Shown here piece after piece: positions 1 through 12,257 of a stretch of DNA of 64,000 bases. Numbering within the stretch: position 1 is the first letter of the stretch; each line of letters opens with the position of its first letter. The position numbers and the translations under genes were made by a program. The notes beneath the pieces are model-generated. The model searched no databases. It was not told the origin of the DNA and saw nothing but the letters and a program-made list of their open reading frames with translations. The stretch lies in the NCBI RefSeq assembly GCF_030269925.1, contig NC_085128.1:14386501-14450500 (forward strand), in the 5' to 3' direction. This DNA is from Bombyx mori (lineage: Eukaryota; Arthropoda; Insecta; Lepidoptera; Bombycidae).

Positions 1-254
1 GCTTTCTACATGTGAAGGATAGATGAACTGATTCTGTCGGCAATACTCATCCTCGACCAGGACCTTCGGACGTGGTTGCGGAACGATTCACGGTAAGTCG
101 TCAGACCTAGCTCATATCCTAAGGGCAGTTCGAAATCATGATGAATCCAGAATAAGACACATGCTGTGTTCGTGTCAAGCGACGCGCTTATGCCGGTGTT
201 GAAATCCCGCAGTACCAAGCTTCAAAAGGAATCCCATTCCTAGATCTTCTATCT

Positions 255-548
255 ACAATCTGTATGCAGCGTCTCCTCAAGTACTTCGGACACGTGGCCC
301 GACAAAATCCTGAGAACTTAAAAAAATTAATAGTTGTAGGTCACGTGGAAGGAAAGAGAAGTCGAGGAAGATTGCCAACCAGGTGGACGGACATTATCAA
401 GGAGGCCACAAAGAACAGCGTCCCGGGCGCCATTAAGCAGGCCGAATGCAGGCAACATTGGAGGAAGCTGGTGCAAAAACTGGACCAAGGTGGTCACGAC
501 CCTCAGTAATGAGGAAACGACAAAGAAGAAGAAGAAGAAGAAGAAGTT
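255..548 (+). pseudogene. RTE-like LINE: C-terminal end of reverse transcriptase ORF plus AAG-repeat tail
   Basis: Frame 264-509 encodes the extreme C-terminus of an RTE-like endonuclease/reverse transcriptase. Visible marks are the FGHVAR box, the GKRSRGRLPTRW box, the W..LV segment and a terminal GGHDPQ followed by stop. The catalytic domains are absent, so the copy is severely 5'-truncated and cannot act by itself. After the stop comes an AAG/GAA microsatellite of the kind that often ends RTE elements. A near-identical copy lies at 38038-38347 on the other strand. Family assignment is from motif recognition; RTE versus a neighbouring clade is not certain. Confidence 0.75.
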
Positions 549-907
549 ATACAAATGAATCACAAAATTTATAAGAAGAAGAAGGTTTGAAGATTTACCA
601 GTAGTAAAATGATCATTTTTTTTTTTTTTATAAATCGGTAAACAACTTCAAGACCAGTGAGTTGTGAGCTCGCACTGGGAAGGTAACATAATTGTAGCCA
701 TGTTCCCAAATGCGAAGTGTTCATAGTTCGAAAGATGACAGCCGTTTTACAATTGAAACTTCAACTTCAAGTCTCTATGGGAGATGGGCTCTAAAAAACA
801 TTAACTACCTAGTTAGTTCAAGAAAATCAATATAAATATAAACAGTCACCTTGGACAGTAAACAATTATATGTCGGAAGAGCCACAATTACTAAAACCAT
901 TGTCAGA
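549..907. other. No recognised gene
   Basis: AT-rich spacer between the RTE-like tail and repeat E. I see no coding frame or repeat that I can name here. Confidence 0.5.
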
Positions 908-1150
908 CATCATAGGGGCGAATAGGGTGATCGAGCTTAGCCGACGAAACATATGACAGTTCTTAGGACGGAGGCACCGCTCTTCAAGAAGGCTGGTTGG
1001 TAAGTGTGATGGCGTCTACGCGCCTCTATCGGCTAGGCTCTGTCGCAGCACGAAGTTAGCAGAGTTCCGACGACACCGCAATCGTTCTGTCATCTCTTGG
1101 AAATCGTGCTGCGTTTCGTTTAGCTACTAAGCTAATGACCGTCTCCGACG
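908..1150 (+). repeat. Unclassified dispersed repeat E, copy 1
   Basis: A 243-bp block opening with catcatagggg and closing with accgtctccgac. It matches 31163-31405 along its whole length, at the same size, with scattered substitutions. It has no poly(A) tail, no clear terminal inverted repeat and no coding frame. I do not recognise the family. It could be an internal piece of a larger element or a non-autonomous DNA transposon. Confidence 0.75.
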
Positions 1151-1220
1151 TAATAAAAATAATTCGATGATGTTTTTTCACACGAAATGACCCAATAGTT
1201 CCTTAAGTTCTAAATACCTA

Positions 1221-2519
1221 GTCAGGTCATAAATTCTGTCACATGTTTAATGTAAAATAATTGAAACAAGTTTATTCATTATGTAACCATTCATATACCA
1301 AAATGAACTTAACAAAACATAGATTCTTATGACACTAAAGTTTATTCAAAATGACCTCCGTGATTTTGAATACAGGCCTTCAATCTGCGCGGCCAGTCGT
1401 CTATCGCAGCACGAACGAGGTCCATGTCAATATCGACGGCTGCCTTAATCAAGAATGTCTTGAGTGACTCCAAATTGGGATGAGGCTTTGAGCATGCCTT
1501 TTCCTCCAAGAGTTGCCATATCTTGTAATCTAACGGATTCAAATCTGGACTGGAGGAGGGCCAGTCTTCGTGCCGGATGAAGTCGATTTCACGCGCCGCC
1601 AGCCAGTCTTGTGTGCTCTTCGCTCTATGAGCTGGCGCCGAAACTTGTTGGAATACCCAATGCCTGTTATTGAACATGGTATGAGAAACAGGTTCCACAA
1701 GGTTCGTCAGGACTGTATTTTGATACACAACTGCATTCGTTTTTACACCTTTCTTACAAAAATGTACCTCTGTTAAGCCCCAATAAGAAGCTCCCAACCA
1801 TACCATGAGCGAGGATGGAAAATGACCTCGTTGGACACGCGGAATACGGTTGCTCGCTTCTTCACTACTGTGTGCGTACACCTTGTCATTTTGTTTGTTG
1901 TAGCTCTCTTCTACGGTAAAAATTTTTTCATCCGAAAAAACAATTTCCCGATATTTTTTTCACGCGTACCGCTTCAACAAAGCGCGGCATCTCTTCAGTC
2001 TCAGGTCCATTAGACGAGCATTCAAACGATGTCCTGTTTTTCTTCGATATGCCCGAAGCCCTAAGTCTTCATTTAACACCCTTTTCACCGTGGTTCTGCT
2101 TAACCCCATCTGAAGGGCCAACAGTTTCTGCTTACGTTTGGGATTTCTTTGAATTCGCGCCTTCACAGCTTTTATCACTGCTGGAGTCCTAACAGACCGA
2201 GGGCGTCCACTTCTTGACCTGTCATCTACACTAGAGTCTTCATTGTATCGTTTGATGGTACGATAAACGAATCTTTTGGTTATATTCAAAATTTTCAGTA
2301 TGTTAAAAATTTGAATTGGCGCGTAACCACAACGATGCAACGCAATAACTGCAACACGGTCTTCTTTAAGCGTCCACTCCATATTTAAAAATGAGTAAAA
2401 TTCTAAAAGTATACATTTTTATTTTCATGAACAATTTGAAATTCGAATTCAATAAACTTTTTTGTGGCCAGCATTCTAAAAGAAAAGTTTTTACTGTGTG
2501 ACAATACTTATGACCTGAC
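1221..2519 (-). mobile_element. Mariner transposon, maT-like (DD37D), full length but broken
   Basis: A 1299-bp element bounded by imperfect inverted repeats of about 28 bp. The left end reads gtcaggtcataaattctgtc and the right end, on the minus strand, reads gtcaggtcataagtattgtc. Both ends are flanked by TA (1219-1220 and 2520-2521), the target duplication expected for Tc1/mariner. It contains one transposase gene on the minus strand (1342-2382). Size, ends and single gene all fit the mariner family. Confidence 0.92.
1342..2382 (-). pseudogene. Mariner transposase, maT/DD37D type, inactivated
   Basis: Reads on the minus strand in two frames, 1960-2382 then up to about 1960-1342. The N-terminal part (140 codons, MEWTLKEDR...) holds two helix-turn-helix-like DNA-binding segments. 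The C-terminal part holds the catalytic core. The first catalytic aspartate is present in an FSDEK motif near 1930. The second should be in QQDSAPAH, but codon 1642-1644 encodes valine instead. The third is present in SPDLNPLDY, with 37 residues between positions two and three, which places it in the DD37D group. A one-base loss near 1957-1960 stops the first frame after LLKRYA and shifts the rest. Frameshift and lost catalytic aspartate both predict an inactive protein. The reading stops at 1342-1344. Confidence 0.9.
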
Positions 2520-2521
2520 TA

Positions 2522-3290
2522 GTTACTAATAAAAACACAAGTTTTCCTTGTTGAGTTTACGCATTAATTTTAAATGAACATTCTAGCATAGTCTGCCATA
2601 AAATAATAAAATGCTAATTGAATTAAGCCTTGGACATATCTTAAACATGTCTGAAACTCAGAAATATTATACCTACCTCTTGAACAGTCTTACCTTTTGA
2701 AGTCTGTAAAATATCTTGAGTATTACGTTGTATCTCAAATATTTGAATTAATTGTAAATTAATAACGCAAGAGGAGATATTTAAGTTGCTATCATTAGAG
2801 GTAGGTTGATTCGCAGCAAAATTGACTTTGATAGGCAACGAGAATAATTATTATTGGGTAGGTACTCTATTTGATATATTTATTTTTAACCCTCCCTGGC
2901 AGGCTAGGGTCTATATCGTCCTTTCGATTGTCATCAGCACCAGAGTAACTGTTCCATGAAGAGAACTATATTGAAGAGACGGACGGTACGAGGCCAAAAC
3001 AACTACGGTATGATTGATGTGCATTGATGCAAAATGTGGCTGGACGCTGCTTTTGCAAATGAGACTTTAATCTTAATACCATCAAGATCGATAGTCAGTA
3101 TTCACACTGTCGTTCTTGTGGGTTCAGATAGCCGTTGTTATAACAATTGTAACACGAATTTTACCGTTAATTGCTCATTACAGCTGAGAAAAACTAAAGC
3201 TACGTTACGGTATGAGAACTGAAAAAAAGTTATCTTTAAGCCGCTTACTATTTTATTGATTCTTGAATATTTTTTATATATTTACAGCAT
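2522..3290. other. No recognised gene
   Basis: Unassigned DNA to the right of the mariner. Short open frames at 2641-2838 (-) and 3034-3222 (+) resemble nothing I know and are likely chance frames. Confidence 0.5.
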
Positions 3291-3294
3291 AAGA

Positions 3295-3357
3295 GTGAGT
3301 GAGAGAGAGAGAGAGAGAGGGACGGAGATAGAGGGGGAGAGCAAGAAATAGAGAGAC

Positions 3358-3400
<43 letters not shown>
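3295..3400. repeat. GA-rich microsatellite
   Basis: Interrupted GA/AG dinucleotide tract. The second half, 3362-3398, is an almost perfect run; the first half is broken by ggacgg and aagaaat interruptions. Confidence 0.9.
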
Positions 3401-6067
3401 CACTTTATTTCATGCCTAAACATAATTAGCTTTGAAAAACTTGGCTATTACGGCTAATAGCTTCTGAATAGCAGATTTGTTGCTGTGTATATTATTAACA
3501 GTATAAAGTTGTAAAAAAAGTATAAATTTATATATAATAGCGTTTAATTTTACAAATAGTAAATAGTATTTATTCTGCTATGTATGTTTCTAAAAACTGC
3601 TTTATCAGGATTCCACTTATACCTTCAAATAAAAATTCTTTGAATCGAACTTTATATATTTTCCACCATACTTTGCAAGCTAAACAGCCAGCCACCTTGT
3701 AGTAAATAGCTCTGAAATTTATAACACGATTTGCTTAAACCAGTATATAAAATTAAATTCAATCCAGAATTTATCTGTTTGTTTGTACAACGTCTATTCG
3801 CCCGTTAAATTTACTGTGTCACATGCCTTATATGTAGAGAAAATATCTAGACAGATCTGTTGATTCGTTGGATAAGTTACAACTTCGGAAAAACACGGGT
3901 ACATTTTTAAATTACATAAATTAATTTTAACTTTAGGATTTCTACTGTAGACCGACAAAAATACGATATATTATGAACTAGTAGAGATACAATATACATA
4001 TTATGAGCCCGTAAGGGTTACTTACTACAATCCTGACAATTTCTGCTGTAAATCAATCAGGCGTCTCCGTTTGAAAACAAGACAGCCTACAATATAATTA
4101 AGACTTCGAATTCGTGTTTCAAGCATGGCTTTTGTCTATGTCGGATAATTAATTAATTAGCACAACCACTGGGAGTGTTTATTCCCATATAATCTGTTCA
4201 AAAAAAACAACATTACATCGCAACCTACAAATCGATGTCGCAACGAATTTGCCAACAAATCACAGGGCCTACAACGCATTAGGTCAGAGACGGATTACGT
4301 CTAATCGCCCTAGAAGAATAAAAAACCTCATTGTACCTCTAAATGTTGAAAGAGCGATTGATGAAATGTGTTCAGTCTCAAACAGCCGGCATCGGATCAC
4401 TTAGGCGTAGTGTTAAGTTTCATTGACACTACTCAACTATGATTCATGTCCAGTTGGCTTTTGTCCAAAGCAGCTTAAATAGACCGCGTTTGTGTTATTC
4501 GAGTTTCAGTGTCGTCTTTTTGTTGGTCAGGAATAAGGCCTTTCGACGGTTGTCGGAAATTGGCTTTTTGTGGAATCTCTTTGCTGTATTAGCTCTTTGC
4601 TACTCGTAAATAACTTAATACTTTAAGTTATATCTCTTGTTGCTTGGAGTTTGTTTCCTAGTGCATTACTTAGTATCTTATCTTTTTGCAAATTGCATGT
4701 AAGATAATTTATGATCTATAATTAACGCTCTAGTTCTAGCTATCGGCTAACAGTGACTGGATTAAGATTGAGATTACGCATACTCCAAGATGATTAGGGG
4801 ATCGCGCCATAAATAAATGTAATAAGAATGAGTAGACAAAAAAACTGATGTACGCAATTATAATTAAAGAATGCTTACTTAGAAAATGCTTAGTCGCGAA
4901 ACTTTACCAAAAATGTGTTTAATATAAAAATTGAAATGGAAACAATTTTAAACTTTTGATAATATTAAAACGCATTCGATTTGGCCTTATTCCAGCAAAT
5001 GAATCACTGGCTTCAGAATCTCGGACTATTCGTAATAATTAATGTGTAGGGCTGTTATTGAAAAAAATGCTTTACTCCCAAGAGTTAGCGTTCATGTTTC
5101 TCTTGAGAGCACGTGGTCTTGAACTAATGCCTGTTTTGCAGCTAATTCTATTCAATTTCATAGGATTCCATATGTCTTTAGTAACGTTTCAATATACATT
5201 TGTATTACAATTGATCATCAATTTTTGAAACACACTTATATTTTTTTGTGTATAATTGTTAATATTACAAGCTTAACGAGCACCCGAAAGATATTATTAT
5301 CAGTTAAATTATGGGGTTAAAAATACAACAGAAACCATGTATTTGATTAATTTATTTAAAAGTTAAAATAGCAATGGAAAAACGACTTGGTCATTGCTCT
5401 CCAAATATTTAGAGTATTTTAATAATATTGATAGAAAATAAAAAAAGCGTTTTTTTTTCTAATGAATATTAAATTAGCTGTGCTTAAATATAAACGAAGC
5501 TGTAAGAAGCTTATGTGTCACAGGACACGCTGATCACTGAACCGGGGAACCCGATGTATTAGATTTGAGTTGAAACAATTTGCTATTGTATGTAAAATAA
5601 TTGTTTAGTATCAGCAATAAAGGCTATCAATATATACTTAATATATAATGAACGGAATCACCTTTAAAATTCATTATTGTACCTAATAATAATAATAATA
5701 ATAAAGCTTTTTTTATTCCACACAAAAATACTTAATTACAAACAATTTGAAGATATATTAATGGCTTTTTTATTTTATTTTATTAAACAGTTAGAAAGTA
5801 AATATCTTTTTTTAATCCTAAACTAACTTCTTATTATTATTGTACCTACTTCAAAACAATTGGAAGTCAAGAGATCGTTTACTTAGAAATTTTAGAAAAT
5901 CGTCGTAATGGATAAATTATAATTCTGTAATAAGCTAGGTTAGACATGGATTGTTAATAAATCTACAAAACTCAAACGTAATTCTGCGAAACGTAATATT
6001 AAACGGTAGGCATCTTTATTATTAAACTTTCTTCATATAAAATAGAGTGACATAATTATATAATTTA
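3401..6067. other. Long stretch with no recognised gene or repeat
   Basis: About 2.7 kb of AT-rich DNA with no open frame of note on either strand. A short AAT run sits at 5685-5703. I cannot assign anything else; this may be intergenic or intronic. Confidence 0.5.
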
Positions 6068-6442
6068 CTAGCTGACCCGGCAAACATTGTTTTGCCATAT
6101 ATGTAAGATTTCTATGGAATTTCTAGTGTAGAAAAAAAACTAACTTATTGTAAGTGTGTAAGGATGTGGTAAATGAGTGAAAGAGGTATGTAGTGCTGTG
6201 AACGATTAGGGAATATATAATAAAAATAACAAAACCTCATTAAACCACATAATACCTCATTATAACAAAAAAAAAGTCCAAATAAAAAAAATATGTTAGG
6301 GGTAGCCGTAGTCGCCGATTCTCAGGCTTACTGAATATGCATAAAAAATTTCATGAGAATCGGTCAAGCTGTTTCGGAGGAGTATGGGAACGAACATTGT
6401 GACACGAGAATTTTATATATTAGAAGAATTTTATATATTAGA
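6068..6442 (-). mobile_element. Non-autonomous Helitron
   Basis: On the minus strand the element begins with TC (tctaatatataaaattct) after an A and ends with CTAG followed by T, the Helitron insertion signature. Just inside the 3' end lies a short hairpin, ggcaaa/tttgcc with a 6-base loop (6079-6096). No coding sequence. The segment around gagaatcggtcaagctgttt is a familiar lepidopteran Helitron-like block. The first 16-18 bases of the 5' end are duplicated (6410-6442). Confidence 0.7.
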
Positions 6443-7837
6443 TTTATAGGATCTATCAAGAGACAGTGACGATTTTTCTAATTTTCTTTGATTCTAAGAA
6501 GCTCTTAAGTATCGTCGTCTTTATCTTTATTGAAATTTGTACCGGACGCTTAAAGCTTTTTGTGCTAGAATTATAATATATGTACAGGAAAGCTGTATGT
6601 TTTAGCTATGATTTTAATACGCAGTAAATTGGAATAAATTCGTTGAGTTCATTTGAATTTTGAATGTTTTTGGTTATCGTGTCAAGAATCGTCGTTTTTC
6701 ATAACCGATAGAGGCGGAGCTAAATTCTGGTAGAGTCGTCGTTGCCTAACTGATAAGGCGCCTGACGCATCGCCATCACTGAAACAAAGCATCGCAATGG
6801 TCAATGCGATTATAGGGGTGTTTCAATCTAGTAGACAGGGACAAATGTTGCAGTAAGCACGTACCTAGGACATTTTCGCCTTTCAACCATCTTCACGACG
6901 TAAGAATAACCAGTTTAAACCTCTGATACCTGATTTGACTATTGTTTTAGGAAAATATGACATAAATTATTTAAGAATTTGAGAATTTTTAAACGAAGAT
7001 TTTAAATTTTTTAATATAAAGCGTATTGTACCCAAATACAAAATTATCCAAAGCATTTCTCTTGGTAAACATGAGTTACTCGAATTTCCCGGAATTTTCT
7101 CTTTACTCGAGCTAACATTAGCCTTAAAGTGTCGTGCGGTAGAAGGATATAAAACGGAATGTTTACAAATTAGCAAGTAAATTTATACGTTTACCTAATT
7201 AAAATAAAGTCCTTAATCCTTATAACGGATGAGGGTCCTTAGGGCGCGCGGTTTAATATTAAACGACACGTGATAATTATCATTTTAATTGTGCTAAAGA
7301 GGTAATTGGATCACGCCCGTGTGATGACGGAATATATTTTATATCCTCAGTTATCATTACATTTTAATTACAATGTTTTATGATTTCTGCATGTTTTTTG
7401 TTTTGTTCTAGAAAAGCGCCATCACAACTCTTTTCGTAGATGATATAAATGTCGTCTCTGATGTTTTATAAAGTCCGATAAGCAGCTAGACTGTGTTTTG
7501 TTTTCACCAGAGCTCCAAAACATTACAACGTAAATGCCACCATCCGCTTTGAATTATAAGGTCGCAATCTCAATAGTAATATACACTTACTTCTTCGCAC
7601 TATTTCCCACTTACTCTTCAAAATGAGAAGCATTACTTCTCAGCAGAAATAAACACGATATCTCAATACGACCTTCCGCCAGCAAATGTTATTTAAGTAA
7701 GGCAGTTTAATAGCAGGGACCGCTGCTATCTGTTTTACGGCGAATTCTTACAGCACCCTACAACACCTCTGGTAAGAATTGAGGTTGTAGTACCATTTTA
7801 GATAGGTATCGAACGAAATGTTTCAAAATGTACCCCC
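6443..7837. other. No recognised gene
   Basis: AT-rich, with only chance frames such as 6967-7176 (-). The segment 6733-6772 weakly resembles the tRNA-like head of Bm1 (agtcgtcgttgcct), but the match is too poor to annotate. Confidence 0.45.
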
Positions 7838-8150
7838 CTTTTTTTTTGGCGCCGGGGGCCGAACCTCCTACGAGGTCCCCGCGCCTAGGGGACGCGCGGG
7901 ATATGTGGGACTGGTCCGCGACTGCGGAACCGCGGGTCCAAGGATGTTTTCAGGGCCGTACCCACTAAACGACTCCCCTGTACTGTTCGTCCAAGCGTCC
8001 GATCCCCTCCGAGGCCAGAACCCGGATGAGGTAAGGGAATTACCGCGGTCAACACTACAAACAGACCGCGGAGCTTACCCCAACTTACTTACTACCTACC
8101 CCCCCCCTCCACTACCACCCCCTACTACCCTCAAGCATTTTTTTTTTCAT
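7838..8150 (-). repeat. GC-rich retroposon-like block, probable LINE 3' end
   Basis: Strikingly GC-rich compared with its surroundings and bounded on the left by a T run (7839-7847), consistent with a minus-strand retroposon ending in poly(A). A second T run lies at 8139-8148 at the other edge. The open frame across it (7818-8162) has skewed composition and no domain. I suspect an R1-group LINE 3' untranslated region but cannot confirm it. Confidence 0.45.
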
Positions 8151-8482
8151 TGTAACCGTTAATGTTTGATAACACATTGTTAGTGAGAATAACGTTCGCA
8201 CCCATATTGCGTCGATTACGGTTGAATAATTAAATTTCTCAGCGCTTTGATATATACCGTTCCATTTGTCGGAACTAAGCTGTTCCAAGAATTTCTGATT
8301 GTTATATAATTGTATGTAAGTTTCAGGTTTGAGAAATACTAGAATAACAATAATGAAATAGCTTTAATCTTGCTGTTATTTTGTTTAAGGCTCTAAGCGT
8401 TTTAACTTAAGTCTACAAGTAACATTTTAAGTAAGTAAAAATAAAAAAAACATATAAAAAAGTATATAAAGGTTACTGATTG

Positions 8483-8731
8483 TGTTTTTTTCTTATTGCT
8501 TAGATGTGTGGACGAGCTCACAGCCCACCTGGTGTTAAGTGGTTACTGGAGCCCATAGACATCTACAACGCAAATACGCCACCCACCTTGAGATATAAGT
8601 TCTAAGGTCTCAGTATAGTTACAACGGCTGCCCCGCCTTTTAAACCGAAACGCATTACTGCTTCACGGCAGAAATAGGCAAGGTGGTGGTATCTACCCGT
8701 GCGGACTCACAAGAGGTCCTACCACCAGTAA
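8483..8731 (-). mobile_element. Bm1 SINE, 5'-truncated
   Basis: Minus-strand copy with its A tail seen as a T run at the left. It contains the usual landmarks in order: gcttagatg, cccacctggtgttaagtgg, catagacatctacaacg, aaccgaaacgcattactgc and cctaccaccagta. It lacks the tRNA-like head, so it has no pol III promoter. Confidence 0.88.
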
Positions 8732-8812
8732 AGCAAAGTAAGTATTACGAGTCAAATCGTGTAGATAGCGTGTCCGAAAAATACTCGTATATCTCAAAAC
8801 AATCAAGATTCT

Positions 8813-8913
8813 GCAGCGACTTGGTTCTTCTCTTGGCAGCGACTTGGCTCTCCTCTTGGCTTTGCTGACGCCCATGCATCGTTCGTCTGCTTACAAGGGA
8901 AATAAATAAAAAA
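8813..8913 (+). mobile_element. LINE-A 3' tail fragment with internal duplication
   Basis: Matches the last part of LINE-A (gcttggctctgcccctggcattgctga ... ctacaagggcaataaa) with about 40 bases deleted. A 23-base unit starting gcagcgacttgg is present twice in tandem at 8814-8859. Ends in an A-rich tail. Confidence 0.6.
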
Positions 8914-9166
8914 ACGTTCAGTCACTCTCACTCTTAACAATACTATCGAGATTTTGTACCCATGCTGTTATTCATCTTGAACAGTTGTACAAAAAAATTC
9001 TGGTCGTACTTAGCGTGTGTGTTGTGATGTGTACCAAGAGAAATAAAAGGAAGACAGCCAGTGATCCGACACAAAATAAAGACCACTACCCGAAACACAG
9101 GCTAGCCGTGAACTATCCTGTTTAAAACAAAATATGAAAAATGTGAGTGAAAGTGACAAAAAGCTT

Positions 9167-9541
9167 TTTTTTTATCAGGAGGAAATCGCCGGACTTCCGC
9201 CCTCCAGTGGGGATGGAGGGCGAGATATATCAGAGTCGAACTGACTAAAAACTGTCGCTCAACAACCAACGTCCAAACCTCGCATGAGACAGAACTCATG
9301 AAAAGGCAAAGGGAGGAAAGGGGTGAAGCGTTTAGTGCGGAGCACATCTCTCCCATCACCCTCCCCCTCAGGACGTCAGACCGGCGGTCGTTGGCGCCAC
9401 GACCACCAGCCCTCTTGCTCGGTAGGCTATCCGAAGCCCGCCTAGATGGCGCCGGTTAGAGTGAGCTATCCTAGGGAATACCCCGCTGGACCAGAACCAG
9501 TGTGGGTCGAGGATAGCCGGCCTTCCATCACCCGGATGATT
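9167..9541 (-). repeat. GC-rich retroposon-like block, probable LINE 3' end
   Basis: Starts at a T run (minus-strand A tail) followed by atcaggaggaaatcgccgg, a motif I associate with silkworm LINE 3' ends. GC content falls sharply at both edges. The six-base aaagct occurs at both flanks (near 9160 and 9545), a weak candidate target duplication. The frame 9102-9359 has no domain I recognise. Confidence 0.5.
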
Positions 9542-12192
9542 AAAGCTAACATAAATTTACACGTAGATTATTTCAATCATTTTATTAATCGTTTCTAAAC
9601 GAAGAACAAATTGTAGATGTAGGTTTCATATTTTTCACTACTATACAGTGCATAATGTCTTCGAGTATGATATTAAATAACTTTAAAAATAATTAAATTT
9701 ATGCAATTGCATTCAAAATTTTCACGGTTTTTCTTGGCACCTCAGTGTGGATTTTTGGCATCATAAATAGGATGCTCTATTCTTTTCATCAAAATTTCAA
9801 TTATTTAGCGCTAGTCCGAGTAAAATATGGTCGAGATTTACTAAAATTAAATTATAGTGAAATATGAAAGTAAAGAAAAACAATTTATTTGTCGAGTTTT
9901 TTTTTTTGTTTTTTTTTGTTTCGGGTATTCTAGTGAACGCCCTTTCAATTGGTTCGCGCTATCAGACAATAGATACAAATAAACTAAATAGTTCTATTCC
10001 ATTTAAGAATCTACAGAATGACATTCTTTTAAAAATATCAGTGCCAAAGAAAATAAAGTTACATTTGTAAATGTATTCTTCTCTTATCTAAAAATAGGAA
10101 TGAGTCTCTTCGAAAGTGAAGTTTGTTATAAGTGAAATAATTAGAGCGTCTCACTGAAACAAGATCAAAAATATTTATAAACCAATTAAAGGTAGAATGA
10201 GGAAAGAGGTGGATTCCGAGAAATTAATATCAATCGAGAATCCACAAACCCATTCCTTATAGAATTTTCGAATAACAACAAAAATGTTCTTATTTAAAAA
10301 ACCTTTACTGTCATTTTAATAACATGATTATTAATTACCTTTTATAATTTCCTACGTAACGGTATTCATGGTCACAGAGATTTTGCAATGTCGACTAAAA
10401 TAAAATGAAAATAAAAACCCGAAACTGGTAATTTTTATAGTTCGATCAGCATAAAGTGAGTATTGAAAGCCATTTGTGTGTAGGTAGCTAGCTAGCTCTT
10501 CACGGATCATATATTGGGTATACAACTCTTGTCAAACAAGAAAAATTGTCAAATTGTCAATTTCGACGCCTATTTTTTTGTAAAATATACAAAGCAAGAT
10601 TAAAATTCATGATTCTTCTTTCAAAATTGACATAGTTTCAATCCGTAATTCAGTATTTTATTTGTTAAAAAAAAACCGATTGACGTCTCCATTTAATTTC
10701 TAAGAAGAAGCGGCTTATGAAATTTCGTGCTTATTACTTGAAAATTATGGTCTACCATTATTTCATTCATTCCTGAATTTTACCAAATCAGGGGTAAATA
10801 TTTCATAACAGAGATGCTTAGAACATAAAGAACATCATGTGCCAAAGCTTCAAGTTTAGCTCTAGCGCTTAGACTCTCTCTGTGTTGATGAATGACTCAC
10901 TCACTCACCTAAAGCCAGTTTTACTCAATAATTGTATAAAATTTATCATAAATACGTTTGGTTTTTTTGCACCTTAAATAATTTAATGCGATGAAGATTG
11001 CTCGTGGGCGTGTCTGACATATATAAGCTTTCAATCTCGAATTTTTCCAAGAGGAATTTCTTTATTTTTAAACGTCACCACTCCTTACTATGTCGTGAAG
11101 TACCGGGTCATAAATGAAGGTTTCATAACTGATTCTCGGCATAAGCCATAAGAATTTTTAACAGAAATGTATTTTGTTTTCCGAAGATATTTCCTAGAGC
11201 GAGGAAGCGATTAAAATAAATCATTTCGTGGGCGACTCGCAAGCTTTCGGTGGCTTAAACGAAAAATAAAAGGTAAATTGTTAAAAACATTTTATTGAAC
11301 GCCGCGGTTGGTTCTGTTTTTGATTGTTTTAGAAAAGAAATACGTAAACGACATGGGCAATTTGTTTTGGAGATTACTTTTAACTTTGAAGGTACAGTGG
11401 AAAGGTAAATATTCTTTTAACTTATTTAATCGAATAGGTCACGGCCTCACCAATCTCTACATCACGACATGAAATCTTAAGAGATGAAGTCGTGAGTCCC
11501 GTCGATCTGTTTCTAAGCACCCCGTATGTATCATACTTAAAACGATATCGAAAAATTCACAAAAGAAAACGTCATTATTTTCCAACCTATTTTGCCTGAC
11601 ACGTGAGAGAGAGAGAGAAAGAGAGAGATATAGTCGATGTTGTTATCGGAAATTTCCATTAAAAATAAGTAAACAAGATCTCGAAACGAAAAAGGTTAGT
11701 GGAAAATGAACAAGCTAAAGGAAAAAACGAAATAAATTCTATTAATAGTTTTGAATATTCGGAAAAGGAAAACTATGATTTTTTTGAGATGATCGAGAAT
11801 TCCAGGTGTTCTTCTAGTTGTATATACAGTGTTTTTCCTTCTCTAGCAAAATAATACAGTTAAGTAAATATGAAGAATAGAAAAAAATGATTTGAGAAAG
11901 CTTTGTATGAAAAAAAACCTTGCAAGCTTTGTGTTTAATTTTATCTGTTTTAAATAAACATCTCTGCTGCTAACAAAGTCAACGATCTGTTTCTCGTGTG
12001 AAACATAAGGGTCATCATATCAAAGTTATAATTATGAGTAAAGTTTACTTAACTCCAGCATGGATTTAACCCTTATCATTCATCGGTTACTTTGCCTTAA
12101 TTTATGAGATCATTAGATGTTCTGTCACTGAATTTTCTTCAATTTTCGAATTAAGATGTGTGTATTCAAATTGTTTTATTTTCGACGGTTAC
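9542..12192. other. Long stretch with no recognised gene or repeat
   Basis: About 2.65 kb of AT-rich DNA. The only sizeable frame, 9864-10070 (+), begins with a phenylalanine-rich run from a T tract and has no convincing coding character. A short GA run occurs at 11605-11629. Confidence 0.5.
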
Positions 12193-12257
12193 GCTTATGA
12201 CCTGGTGATGAGTGATCAGCGTCGCTTAAAGACATCAACAATACCAAGGATACAGCC
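12193..12257 (-). mobile_element. Diverged LINE-A 3' tail fragment
   Basis: Order and spacing resemble reverse-strand LINE-A tail (ggtgagtggttaccgtcgcccatgg ... agccaagcc), with many substitutions. It passes directly into a plus-strand Bm1 piece. Confidence 0.4.

Noticed and set aside
3295..3400. CRISPR-like or functional array
   Set aside because: Simple GA microsatellite; no spacers, and a eukaryotic setting.
6733..6772. Bm1-like tRNA head
   Set aside because: Only a weak match of about 40 bases with no B box or body following.
7818..8162. 114-codon proline/glycine-rich frame
   Set aside because: Composition reflects a GC-rich retroposon-like block; no domain or start context.
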